Shown here: one piece after another, positions 23,888-31,787 of the stretch
Layout of the letters: each line of letters opens with the position of its first letter
Numbering within the stretch: the first letter of the stretch is position 1
Assembly: GCA_016716535.1 (NCBI GenBank)
Contig: JADJWD010000004.1
Span: 310,001 to 374,000 of the forward strand
DNA: 64,000 nt
From: Betaproteobacteria bacterium
Lineage (GTDB): Bacteria > Pseudomonadota > Gammaproteobacteria > Burkholderiales > Burkholderiaceae_C
Direction: 5' to 3'
Program-made: the position numbers and the translations under genes
The notes under the pieces: model-generated
Told to the model about the DNA's origin: nothing
Database searches by the model: none
The model's input: the letters and a program-made list of their open reading frames with translations, nothing else

Positions 23888-25714
23888 ATGGTCATACGTG
23901 AACCCTCCCGGCCGCCGGCCAGCCTCGAGCTGGCGCTGGCGGGCAACTGCACCATCGGCGCCCTGATCGAGGAGCGCGGCAGCATCGTCTGGTGCTGCAT
24001 GCCGCGCTTCGACAGCCCGCCGGTGTTCGACGCGCTGCTGCACAGCGCTGAAGGGCTGCCGCTGGCCGGCTCGCTGACGGTCGAGCTGGAAGGCATGACG
24101 CGCCATGAGCAGGCCTATGACCACGGCACGGCGATCGTGCGCACGCGGCTGTGGGACGCGCAGGGCCAGGGCGTCGAGATCACCGACTTCGCGCCGCGCT
24201 TCATCAACCGCGACCGCATCTTCCACCCGGCGCAGCTGGTGCGGCGTTTGAAGCCGCTGGCCGGCCACCCGCGCATCCGCATCACCGTGCAGCCCCGGGG
24301 CGACTGGGGCGCCGCGCGCCCGGAGGTGACGCGCGGCAGCCACCACCTGCGCTACGTGCTGCCCGAGGGCACCTGGCGGCTGACGACGAGCGCGCCGCTG
24401 ACCTACATCCAGGACGCCACCTGGTTCGTGCTGCAAGGCTCGGCCAGCCTGCTCTTCGGTCCCGACGAGACGCTCGAAGGCGGCATCGACGAGACGGCGC
24501 GCGAGTTCGAGGAGCGCACGTCGCTGTACTGGCGGCACTGGACGCGGCGCCTCGCGCTGCCGCTGGAGTGGCAGGACGCGGTGATCCGCGCCGCCATCAC
24601 GCTGAAGCTGTGCCAGTACGAGGACACCGGCGCCATCGTCGCGGCGCTGACGACGAGCATCCCCGAGGCGCCGAACAGCGGCCGCAACTGGGACTACCGC
24701 TACTGCTGGCTGCGCGATGCCTTCTTCGTCGTGCGGGCGCTGAACAGCCTGTCCGAGATGGGCACGATGGAGAGTTACCTGCACTGGCTGTACGACATCG
24801 TGCGCGGCTCGGTGCAAGGCAACGGCGGCGGGCACGTGCAGCCGCTGTACGGCATCGGCCTCGAGGAGCAGCTCACCGAACGCATCGTCGAACACGCCGC
24901 CGGCTACCGCGGCATGGGCCCGGTGCGCGTGGGCAACCAGGCGCACGAGCACTTCCAGCACGACGTCTACGGCGGCATCGTGCTCGGCGCGGCACAGGCC
25001 TTCCACGACCACCGGCTGCTGCAGCGCGCCGGCGTCGCCGACTTCGCGGCGCTCGAGCAGATGGGCGAGCAGGCCTGGCGGCTGCACGACCAGCCCGACG
25101 CCGGCATCTGGGAGCTGCGCACGCGCGCGCGCGTGCACACCTCGTCGGTGCTGATGTGCTGGGCGGCGTGCGACCGCCTGGCCACGGCGGCGCGCGCGCT
25201 GGCGCTGCCCGAGCGCGCGGCGCTGTGGCGCCAGCGCGCCCAGACGATCCGCGCGCTGATCCTGGCGCGCGCCTGGAACGACAAGCGCCAGGCGTTCGTC
25301 GAGAGCCTCGACGGCGAACACCTCGACGCCAGCGTGCTGCTGATGGCCGAGGTCGGCTTCGTCGAGCCGCGCGACCCGCGCTTCGCCAGCACGCTGGCGG
25401 CGCTGGAGGCGACGCTGCTGGACGGCCACTTCATGCGCCGCTACGAGGCGCCCGACGACTTCGGCCGCCCCGAGGTGGCGTTCAACGTCTGCTCGTTCTG
25501 GCGCGTCGACGCGCTGGCGCGCACCGGCCGCCTCGACGATGCGCGCGAGGCCTTCGAGGCCCTGCTCTCGCATCGCAACAAGATGGGCCTCTTGAGCGAG
25601 GACCTGGCCGCCGGCAGCGGCGAGCTGTGGGGCAACTTCCCGCAGACGTACTCGATGGTGGGCATCATCAACGGCGCGATGCGGTTGTCGGCGCCTTGGG
25701 AGACGGTGATCTGA
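23888..25714 (+). CDS. Glycoside hydrolase family 15 (glucoamylase- or trehalase-like)
   Basis: Enzyme of 608 aa. An N-terminal beta domain (LELALAGNCTIGALIEERGS) leads to the (alpha/alpha)6 barrel with NWDYRYCWLRDAFFVVRALN, GNQAHEHFQHDVYGGIVLGA and, near the end, GELWGNFPQTYSMVGIINGA, all hallmarks of bacterial GH15 proteins. No signal peptide, so cytoplasmic. GH15 proteins hydrolyse terminal alpha-glucosides; some actinobacterial members are trehalases. Next to otsA and otsB it could degrade trehalose or glycogen-type glucans. Which one cannot be settled from sequence. Divergent from otsA. Confidence 0.9.
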   Translation: MVIREPSRPPASLELALAGNCTIGALIEERGSIVWCCMPRFDSPPVFDALLHSAEGLPLAGSLTVELEGMTRHEQAYDHGTAIVRTRLWDAQGQGVEITDFAPRFINRDRIFHPAQLVRRLKPLAGHPRIRITVQPRGDWGAARPEVTRGSHHLRYVLPEGTWRLTTSAPLTYIQDATWFVLQGSASLLFGPDETLEGGIDETAREFEERTSLYWRHWTRRLALPLEWQDAVIRAAITLKLCQYEDTGAIVAALTTSIPEAPNSGRNWDYRYCWLRDAFFVVRALNSLSEMGTMESYLHWLYDIVRGSVQGNGGGHVQPLYGIGLEEQLTERIVEHAAGYRGMGPVRVGNQAHEHFQHDVYGGIVLGAAQAFHDHRLLQRAGVADFAALEQMGEQAWRLHDQPDAGIWELRTRARVHTSSVLMCWAACDRLATAARALALPERAALWRQRAQTIRALILARAWNDKRQAFVESLDGEHLDASVLLMAEVGFVEPRDPRFASTLAALEATLLDGHFMRRYEAPDDFGRPEVAFNVCSFWRVDALARTGRLDDAREAFEALLSHRNKMGLLSEDLAAGSGELWGNFPQTYSMVGIINGAMRLSAPWETVI

Positions 25715-25832
25715 GCGCCGGCGCCGCGCGCAACGGGCGAAGGCGCTGCGCTACGATCGCGGCCGTCCGCCACCCGGCGCCCCTTCGCGAGCCCCGCGCG
25801 CCAGCGGCACGCCGCCCGCCTCGCCACCCCCC

Positions 25833-26450
25833 ATGCAAATCGTCTGCCTCGATCTCGAAGGCGTGCTCGTGCCCGAGATCTGGATCGCCTTCTCAGAACG
25901 CACCGGCATCGCCGAGTTCCGCCGCACGACGCGCGACGAGCCTGATTACGACAAGCTGATGCGCTGGCGCCTTTCGCTGCTGCGCCAGCACGGGCTGAAG
26001 CTTGCCGACATCCAGGCCGTCATTGCCGGCATGGCGCCGATGGAAGGCGCACGCGAGTTCCTCGACGCGCTGCGCACGCGCTACCAGGTGATCATCCTGT
26101 CGGACACGTTCTACGAGTTCGCCGACCCGCTGATGCGGCAGCTGAACCGTCCGACGCTGTTCTGCCACAAGCTGGTGGTCGACGCCGACGGCTTCGTCGC
26201 CGACTACACGCTGCGCCAGCCCGACCAGAAGCGCGCAGCGGTCAACGCGCTGAAGGGCCTGAACTACCGTGTCATCGCCGCCGGCGACTCGTACAACGAC
26301 ACCGGCATGCTCGGCGCGGCCGACGCGGGCTTCCTGATCCACCCGCCGGCCAACGTCGTCGCCGAGTTTCCGCAGTATCCGGTGCAGGCAAGCCTCGCCG
26401 AGCTTCGGCGCAGCATCGACGCGGCAGCCCAGCGGCTGGCCGCGGCGTAA
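25833..26450 (+). CDS. thrH: Bifunctional phosphoserine phosphatase / homoserine phosphotransferase ThrH
   Basis: HAD-family enzyme of 205 aa. The first motif is the variant CLDLEGVLVPEIW with Asp7 and Glu9, as in Pseudomonas ThrH; SDTFYEFADPLMRQL and AAGDSYNDTGMLGAADAGF are the later HAD motifs. ThrH dephosphorylates phosphoserine and can move the phosphate to homoserine, linking serine and threonine synthesis. The start ATG lies in a C-rich leader without a strong ribosome site. Followed 69 bases later by the U32 gene. Confidence 0.92.
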   Translation: MQIVCLDLEGVLVPEIWIAFSERTGIAEFRRTTRDEPDYDKLMRWRLSLLRQHGLKLADIQAVIAGMAPMEGAREFLDALRTRYQVIILSDTFYEFADPLMRQLNRPTLFCHKLVVDADGFVADYTLRQPDQKRAAVNALKGLNYRVIAAGDSYNDTGMLGAADAGFLIHPPANVVAEFPQYPVQASLAELRRSIDAAAQRLAAA

Positions 26451-26519
26451 GGGCCGCAGCGGCGGGCTGCCCTCCTCTCGCGCGGCCCGCGGCCGGCCTT
26501 TCCTTCACGCTCCTTCGCC

Positions 26520-28514
26520 ATGCCGCGCCGCGAACTCGAACTGCTCGCCCCCGCGCGTGACGCCGCCATCGGCATCGAGGCGGTGAACCATGGCGCCGAC
26601 GCCATCTACATCGGCGGCCCGGGCTTCGGCGCGCGCGACAAGGCGAGCAATTCGGTGGCCGACATCGAACGGCTGGCGCGGCACGCGCATCGCTTCGGCG
26701 CGCGCGTTTTCGTCACCGTCAACACGATCCTGCGCGACGACGAGCTGGAACCCGCGCGCCGCCTCGTGCACTCGCTGCACGCGGCCGGCGCCGATGCGTT
26801 GATCGTGCAGGACATGGCGCTGCTCGACATGGCCGCCGCCGGCGAGCTGCCGCCGATCCAGCTGCACGCCAGCACGCAGACCGACATCCGCACGCCCGAG
26901 AAGGCGCGCTTCCTGCAAGACGCCGGCATCCGGCAGATGGTGCTGGCGCGCGAGCTGACGCTGGCGCAGATCCGCGCCATCGAGGCGCAGGTGCAGGACG
27001 CGGTGCTCGAGTTCTTCGTCCACGGCGCGCTGTGTGTCGCCTACAGCGGCCAGTGCTTCATCAGCCACGCGATCACCGGCCGCAGCGCCAATCGCGGCAG
27101 CTGCAGCCAGGAGTGCCGCCAGCCGTACACCGTGCTCGATGGAGAAAACCGCATCGTCGCGCACGAGAAGCACGTGCTGAGCCTGAAGGACAACAACCAG
27201 AGCGCCAACCTCGAAGCGCTGGTCGACGCCGGCATCCGCGCGTTCAAGATCGAGGGCCGCTACAAGGACATGGCGACGGTGAAGAACGTCACCGCGCACT
27301 ACCGGCAGCTGTTCGACGCGCTGCTCGAGCGCCGCAGCGAGTTCACGGCCTCGTCCGACGGGCGTTGCCGCTACACCTTCCAGCCCGACCCCGACCGCGG
27401 CTTCCACCGCGGTGCCACCGACTACTTCGTCAACGGCCGGCGGCCGCCCGAGCAAGGCGACATCGGCGCCTTCGACACGCCCAAGCACGCGGGCATGCCG
27501 GTGGGGCACGTGCTGAGGCTCGGCGCCGACCATTTCGACGTCGAGACGAATGACGCGGCGACGGCGCTCAACAACGGCGACGCGCTGACGTGGACCGACC
27601 TGCAAGGCGACTTGCAGGGCGTGCCGATCAACGTGGCCGCGCCACTCGGCGGCCGCGCTTGGCGGCTGCACCCGAATGCGCCGATGGCGACGCTGAAGGG
27701 CCTGCGCACCGGCACCGAGATCGCGCGCAACCGCGACATGGCCTGGCAGCGCGTGCTCGACAAGAAAAGCGCCGAGCGGACGATCGGCGTTGTGATGCGG
27801 CTCGTCGAGAAACGCGACGGCTGGCGGCTCGAACTCACCGACGAACGTGGCCACCGCGCCGCGGCCGAAGTGGCCGCGCGCCACGAGCCGGCGCGCGACC
27901 CGGCGCGTGCCGAGGCGGCGGTGCGCGAGCATCTGGCGCGGCTGGGCGGCACGCTTTTCGAGGCGCGCAACGACGAAAGCGTTGTGCAGATCCACTGGCG
28001 CGAGCCGCGTTTCATCCCGCCGAGCACGCTGAACACGCTGCGCCGCGATGCGGTGGCCGCGCTCGGAACGGCGCGCGCGCGGGCATTGCTGCCGCTGCCG
28101 CCCGGCGCGCCGGTCGAGCCGCCGGCGCCCTACCCCGACGACACGTTGAGCTACCTCGCCAACGTCTACAACCGCCGCGCCGCCGCGTTCTACGCGCGCC
28201 ACGGCGTCAAGGTCATCGCCGCCGCCTACGAGAGCCACGAGGAAACCGGCGACGTGAGCCTGATGATCACGAAGCACTGCGTGCGCTGGTCGCTCAGCCT
28301 GTGCCCCAAGCAGGCCAAGGGCGTGACCGGCGTGCAAGGCACCGTGCGCGCCGAGCCGCTCATGCTGGTGCAGGGTAACGAACGCTTCACGCTGCGCTTC
28401 GACTGCAAACCCTGCGAGATGCACGTCGTCGGGCGGCTGAAGAAGAGCGTGCTGAAGCAGTCCGCCGCGGCGCCGCTGACTTTCTACCGCACGCGGCCCG
28501 CGATCCATCCCTGA
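26520..28514 (+). CDS. rlhA: U32 family protein, RlhA/YdcP-like 23S rRNA hydroxylation factor
   Basis: Protein of 664 aa, the full length of E. coli RlhA (YdcP). The N-terminal TIM-barrel part has LELLAPARDAAIGIEAVNHG and ADAIYIGGPGFGAR; the U32 signature is EFFVHGALCVAYSGQCFIS followed by NRGSCSQECRQPY, whose Cys residues likely hold an iron-sulfur cluster. RlhA is needed for hydroxylation of C2501 in 23S rRNA; this function is transferred from E. coli. The C-terminal third, including HCVRWSLSLCPKQAKG and RFDCKPCEMHVVG, adds further conserved Cys. Confidence 0.88.
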   Translation: MPRRELELLAPARDAAIGIEAVNHGADAIYIGGPGFGARDKASNSVADIERLARHAHRFGARVFVTVNTILRDDELEPARRLVHSLHAAGADALIVQDMALLDMAAAGELPPIQLHASTQTDIRTPEKARFLQDAGIRQMVLARELTLAQIRAIEAQVQDAVLEFFVHGALCVAYSGQCFISHAITGRSANRGSCSQECRQPYTVLDGENRIVAHEKHVLSLKDNNQSANLEALVDAGIRAFKIEGRYKDMATVKNVTAHYRQLFDALLERRSEFTASSDGRCRYTFQPDPDRGFHRGATDYFVNGRRPPEQGDIGAFDTPKHAGMPVGHVLRLGADHFDVETNDAATALNNGDALTWTDLQGDLQGVPINVAAPLGGRAWRLHPNAPMATLKGLRTGTEIARNRDMAWQRVLDKKSAERTIGVVMRLVEKRDGWRLELTDERGHRAAAEVAARHEPARDPARAEAAVREHLARLGGTLFEARNDESVVQIHWREPRFIPPSTLNTLRRDAVAALGTARARALLPLPPGAPVEPPAPYPDDTLSYLANVYNRRAAAFYARHGVKVIAAAYESHEETGDVSLMITKHCVRWSLSLCPKQAKGVTGVQGTVRAEPLMLVQGNERFTLRFDCKPCEMHVVGRLKKSVLKQSAAAPLTFYRTRPAIHP

Positions 28515-28634
28515 CCGCGCCACCGGGCGCCGCCGGCCTTTGGTCGTGCGCCCGATCGTCAGATCAGGCTATGGTTCGCGCCTTCGGGCCGAGCCCGGAG
28601 CCAAAGAACCGTTCAAGACACCAGGAGGGACCCC

Positions 28635-29486
28635 ATGATGGACATGCAGGCGATCCAGACCTTTCTCACCACCACCGTGACCGAGCTGGGCATCAAGATC
28701 CTCGCCGCGATCGCGTTCTGGATCGTCGGCCGCTGGCTGATCGGCAAGGTGGTCTCTCTGATGCAGGCGGCGCTGAACCGCAACCAGGTCGACGCCACGC
28801 TCACCAAGTACCTCGGCTCGATCGTCGCCATCGCGCTGAACATCGCGTTGGTGCTCGGCATCCTCGGCTACTTCGGCATCCAGACGACCTCGTTCGCGGC
28901 GATGCTGGCCGGCGCCGGCGTCGCCATCGGCGCGGCCTGGAGCGGCATGCTCGGCAACTTCGCCGCCGGCGCCTTCATGCTGGTGCTGCGGCCGTTCAAG
29001 CTCGGCGACTTCGTGCAGGTCGGCGGCGTCACCGGCACGGTGCACGAGCTGGGCCTGTTCGGCACGACGATCATCACGCCGGACAACGTGCTGTGCGTCG
29101 TCGGCAACGGCAAGATCTTCGGCGACACGATCATGAACTACTCGGCGCGGCCGACGCGGCGCGTCGAGCGCACCGCGCAGCTGGCCGGCAGCGTCGACAC
29201 GCAGCAGGCGATCGAGCGCCTGCGCGCCGCGGTGGCGAAGATCCCCAACGTCGCGAAGGACCCGGCGCCCGAGGTGACGGTGCTCGACATGAACCTCGTC
29301 GGCCCGGTGATCGCCGTGCGCCCGCACTGCCACACCGACCACTACTGGCAGGTCTACTTCGACACCAACGCGGCGATCCTGCAGGTGGCCAAGGAAGCCG
29401 GCTGGCCGGCCCCGACGCCGACGCACTACGTGCGCACGTCCAACGGCACGCACGAGACTCGCCTGCCGGCAGCGGAACGCGCCTAG
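28635..29486 (+). CDS. Small-conductance mechanosensitive channel, MscS family
   Basis: Protein of 283 aa, close to E. coli MscS. Helices: about 18-38, 60-82 and the pore helix TM3 at about 88-115 with the Gly/Ala ridge AGAGVAIGAAWSGMLGNFAAG. The beta domain then has FKLGDFVQVGGVTGTVHELG and TPDNVLCVVGNGKI. The channel releases solutes on hypo-osmotic shock. A strong ribosome site AGGAGGG at 28622-28628 precedes the ATG at 28635. The first two ATG codons are only one codon apart. Confidence 0.93.
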   Translation: MMDMQAIQTFLTTTVTELGIKILAAIAFWIVGRWLIGKVVSLMQAALNRNQVDATLTKYLGSIVAIALNIALVLGILGYFGIQTTSFAAMLAGAGVAIGAAWSGMLGNFAAGAFMLVLRPFKLGDFVQVGGVTGTVHELGLFGTTIITPDNVLCVVGNGKIFGDTIMNYSARPTRRVERTAQLAGSVDTQQAIERLRAAVAKIPNVAKDPAPEVTVLDMNLVGPVIAVRPHCHTDHYWQVYFDTNAAILQVAKEAGWPAPTPTHYVRTSNGTHETRLPAAERA

Positions 29487-29489
29487 CGC

Positions 29490-29516
29490 GTCAGGCGCAT
29501 CAGGCTTGTCAGGGCA
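29490..29516. repeat. Three imperfect 9-bp repeats over a stop codon
   Basis: Units beginning GTCAGGC, ATCAGGC and GTCAGGG at 29490, 29499 and 29508. On the minus strand each carries an in-frame TGA; the dehydratase stop is the first of the three. The short gap between two convergent genes is made up largely of this repeat. Confidence 0.65.
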
Positions 29517-30507
29517 ACGCCGACGGGTCGAAGTTCGCGCCGCAGAGGATCACCGCGACGCGCTCGTCGGCGGCCGGCTGCACGGCGCCGGCCCACAGCG
29601 CCGCCATCGGCAGCGCCGCGGCCGGCTCGACCGCCAGGCGCAGGTCGGTCCACATCCGCCCCTGCGCCGCGGCGATCAGGTCGTCGGGGATCAGGTACGA
29701 CGCCGCCACGTGCTGGCGGCAGATCGGCCAGGCCAGCTCGCCGATGCGGCGTGCGCCCAGCGAATCGGCGGCGATGCCCGACACCTCCACCGCCACCGGC
29801 TCGCCGCGCGCCAGCGCCGCGTGCAGCGTCGGCGCCATCTGCGGCTCCATCGCCTCGACGCGCGTGCAGCCTTCGAACCACGCGGCGATGCCGCCGATCA
29901 ACCCGCCGCCGCCGACGCTGACGAGCACGCGGTCGGGCACGCCGGCCTCGGCCTCGATCTCCATCGCCAGCGTGCCGGCGCCGGCCAGCACCTCGCTCTG
30001 GTCGTAGGCGTGCATCGGCAGCGCGCCGGTGACGCGCTGGCGCGCCCGGCAGGCCTCGTAGGCTTCGGCATAGGAAGTGCCGCCGACCGTCATCTTCGCG
30101 CCGGCGGCAACGAGGCGCTGGCGCTTCGAAGGCGGCGTCGTCTCCGGCACGAAGACCTCGCAGCGCACACCGAGCGCGCGCGCCGCCAGCGCCGCGGCAA
30201 TGCCGGCGTTGCCGCCCGAGGCAATGGCCACGCCGGCCGGCGGAATCGACTTCTGCGCGCGCAGCCGGTTGAACATGCCGCGCGCCTTGAAGCTGCCCGA
30301 CACCTGCAGCTGCTCGAGCTTCAGCCACACCTCGGCGCAATCGATGCCGAGCGCCGCGCCCGGCAGCCGCCACAGCGGCGTGCGCCGCACGTCGCCGCGG
30401 ATGCGCTCCATCGCGGCGCGGATGGCCGGCGGGTCGACCCGGGTGGCCGCGTCGGAGGTCGCGGGTGAAGCGCCCGCCGAGGTGGGCGTCAGCTTGTCTC
30501 TATCCAT
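29509..30507 (-). CDS. Threonine/serine dehydratase-like PLP enzyme
   Basis: Fold-type II PLP enzyme of 332 aa. The cofactor Lys is in QVSGSFKARGMFNRL, the substrate loop in ASGGNAGIAAALAARA and the phosphate-binding loop in VSVGGGGLIGGIAAWF. There is no C-terminal ACT regulatory domain, so it resembles catabolic threonine/serine dehydratases (or serine racemase) rather than biosynthetic IlvA. It would convert threonine to 2-oxobutyrate or serine to pyruvate. Divergent from the ArgE-like gene, convergent with the MscS gene. Confidence 0.88.
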   Translation of the reverse strand: MDRDKLTPTSAGASPATSDAATRVDPPAIRAAMERIRGDVRRTPLWRLPGAALGIDCAEVWLKLEQLQVSGSFKARGMFNRLRAQKSIPPAGVAIASGGNAGIAAALAARALGVRCEVFVPETTPPSKRQRLVAAGAKMTVGGTSYAEAYEACRARQRVTGALPMHAYDQSEVLAGAGTLAMEIEAEAGVPDRVLVSVGGGGLIGGIAAWFEGCTRVEAMEPQMAPTLHAALARGEPVAVEVSGIAADSLGARRIGELAWPICRQHVAASYLIPDDLIAAAQGRMWTDLRLAVEPAAALPMAALWAGAVQPAADERVAVILCGANFDPSALP

Positions 30508-30549
30508 CGAACCATCCTATCGCCCGGGTCCGCGGCGGTACAGTTGTTC

Positions 30550-31752
30550 ATGGACGACACCCGCAGCCGCAGCGACAGCCCCAGCGCATCGACCCTCGAA
30601 TGGGCGCAGCGCCTCGTGCGCCTGAACACCATCAGCGCGCGCTCGAACCTGGCATTGATCGAGACGATCGCCGACGAGCTGCGCGGCCTCGGCGTGCCGC
30701 TGCGCCTGACCTACGACGACGCGCGCGGCAAGGCCAACCTCTTCGCGACGATCGGCGAAGGCAAGCCGGCGGGCCTCGTGCTCAGCGGCCACACCGACAC
30801 GGTGCCCTGGGACGGCCAGGCGTGGACGCACGATCCGCTGGGCGCCACGGTCGCCGACGCGCGCCTGTATGGCCGCGGCAGCGCCGACATGAAGGGCTGG
30901 ATCGGCGCCGTCGTCGCACAGACGCGCCACTGGCTCGAAGCCGACCTGCCCTTCGCGCTGCACTACGCCTTCAGCTACGACGAGGAAGTGGGCGCCTTCG
31001 GCGCGCGCCGGCTGCTCGAAGACCTGGCCAGCCTGCGCGAGGCCGGCCGCATGCCGCGCCTGTGTCTCGTCGGCGAGCCCACCGAGATGGTGCCGGCCAT
31101 CGCGCACAAGGGCGTCTACCGCTGGCGCTGCCACGTGCGCGGCCACGCCGCGCACAGCTCGCTCGTGCCGCAGGCGGTGAATGCGGTGGAGGCGGCGGCG
31201 CGTGTCATCGCGCAGATCGCCGGCCTCGGCGACGAACTGCGTGATCGCGGCACGCGCCAGGCCGGCTTCGACGTGCCGTACACGACGGCGGCGGTGTGCC
31301 TCGTCAATGGCGGCATCGCCGACAACGTCGTGCCCGAGGACTGCCGCTTCACCTACGAGTTCCGCAACCTGCCGGGCGTCGACGCCGAGGCGCTGCACGC
31401 GCGCGTCGTCGAAGGGGCCCGAACGCTCGAGCCGGCGATGCAGGCGGTCGACCCAACGACGGGCATCCGCTTCGAGCAGATCACCGAGATGCCCGCCTTC
31501 CGCGCCGCGCCCGACGAGCCGGCGGTGACGCTGGCGCTGCGGCTGGCGGGCGCCACGCGCACGACGAACGTCGCCTTCGGCACCGAGGCGGGGCTTTTCC
31601 AGCGCGCGGGGATGTCGACGGTGGTTTGCGGCCCGGGGTCGATCGGGCAGGCGCATCAGGCCGACGAATACGTGAGCTTGGCGCAGCTCGCGCGCTGTGA
31701 GGCGTTTTTGCGCGGCATCGCGGTGGCGGGGGCGGCGTTTCTCGCCGGGTGA
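30550..31752 (+). CDS. argE: Acetylornithine deacetylase (ArgE type, M20 family)
   Basis: M20 metallopeptidase-family protein of 400 aa. Zinc-site motifs: VLSGHTDTVPWDG (His and the catalytic Asp), YGRGSADMKGWIGA (bridging Asp), SYDEEVGAFGA (Glu pair), LVGEPTEM and, near the end, CGPGSIGQAHQADEYVS. These match ArgE, which hydrolyses N-acetylornithine in arginine synthesis. The ATG at 30550 is used; a TTG two codons upstream is less likely. Short divergent region of 42 bases to the dehydratase. Confidence 0.88.
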   Translation: MDDTRSRSDSPSASTLEWAQRLVRLNTISARSNLALIETIADELRGLGVPLRLTYDDARGKANLFATIGEGKPAGLVLSGHTDTVPWDGQAWTHDPLGATVADARLYGRGSADMKGWIGAVVAQTRHWLEADLPFALHYAFSYDEEVGAFGARRLLEDLASLREAGRMPRLCLVGEPTEMVPAIAHKGVYRWRCHVRGHAAHSSLVPQAVNAVEAAARVIAQIAGLGDELRDRGTRQAGFDVPYTTAAVCLVNGGIADNVVPEDCRFTYEFRNLPGVDAEALHARVVEGARTLEPAMQAVDPTTGIRFEQITEMPAFRAAPDEPAVTLALRLAGATRTTNVAFGTEAGLFQRAGMSTVVCGPGSIGQAHQADEYVSLAQLARCEAFLRGIAVAGAAFLAG

Positions 31753-31787
31753 TTGCCTTTCCGCTGGCGCGGGCTGGCGATGAGGCG

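Noticed and set aside
22613..25573. Large minus-strand frame spanning the GH15 gene and the start of otsA
   Set aside because: Most of it is antisense to GH15. Only the segment at 23740-23830 encodes something real, the displaced first helix of sensor-OtsA.
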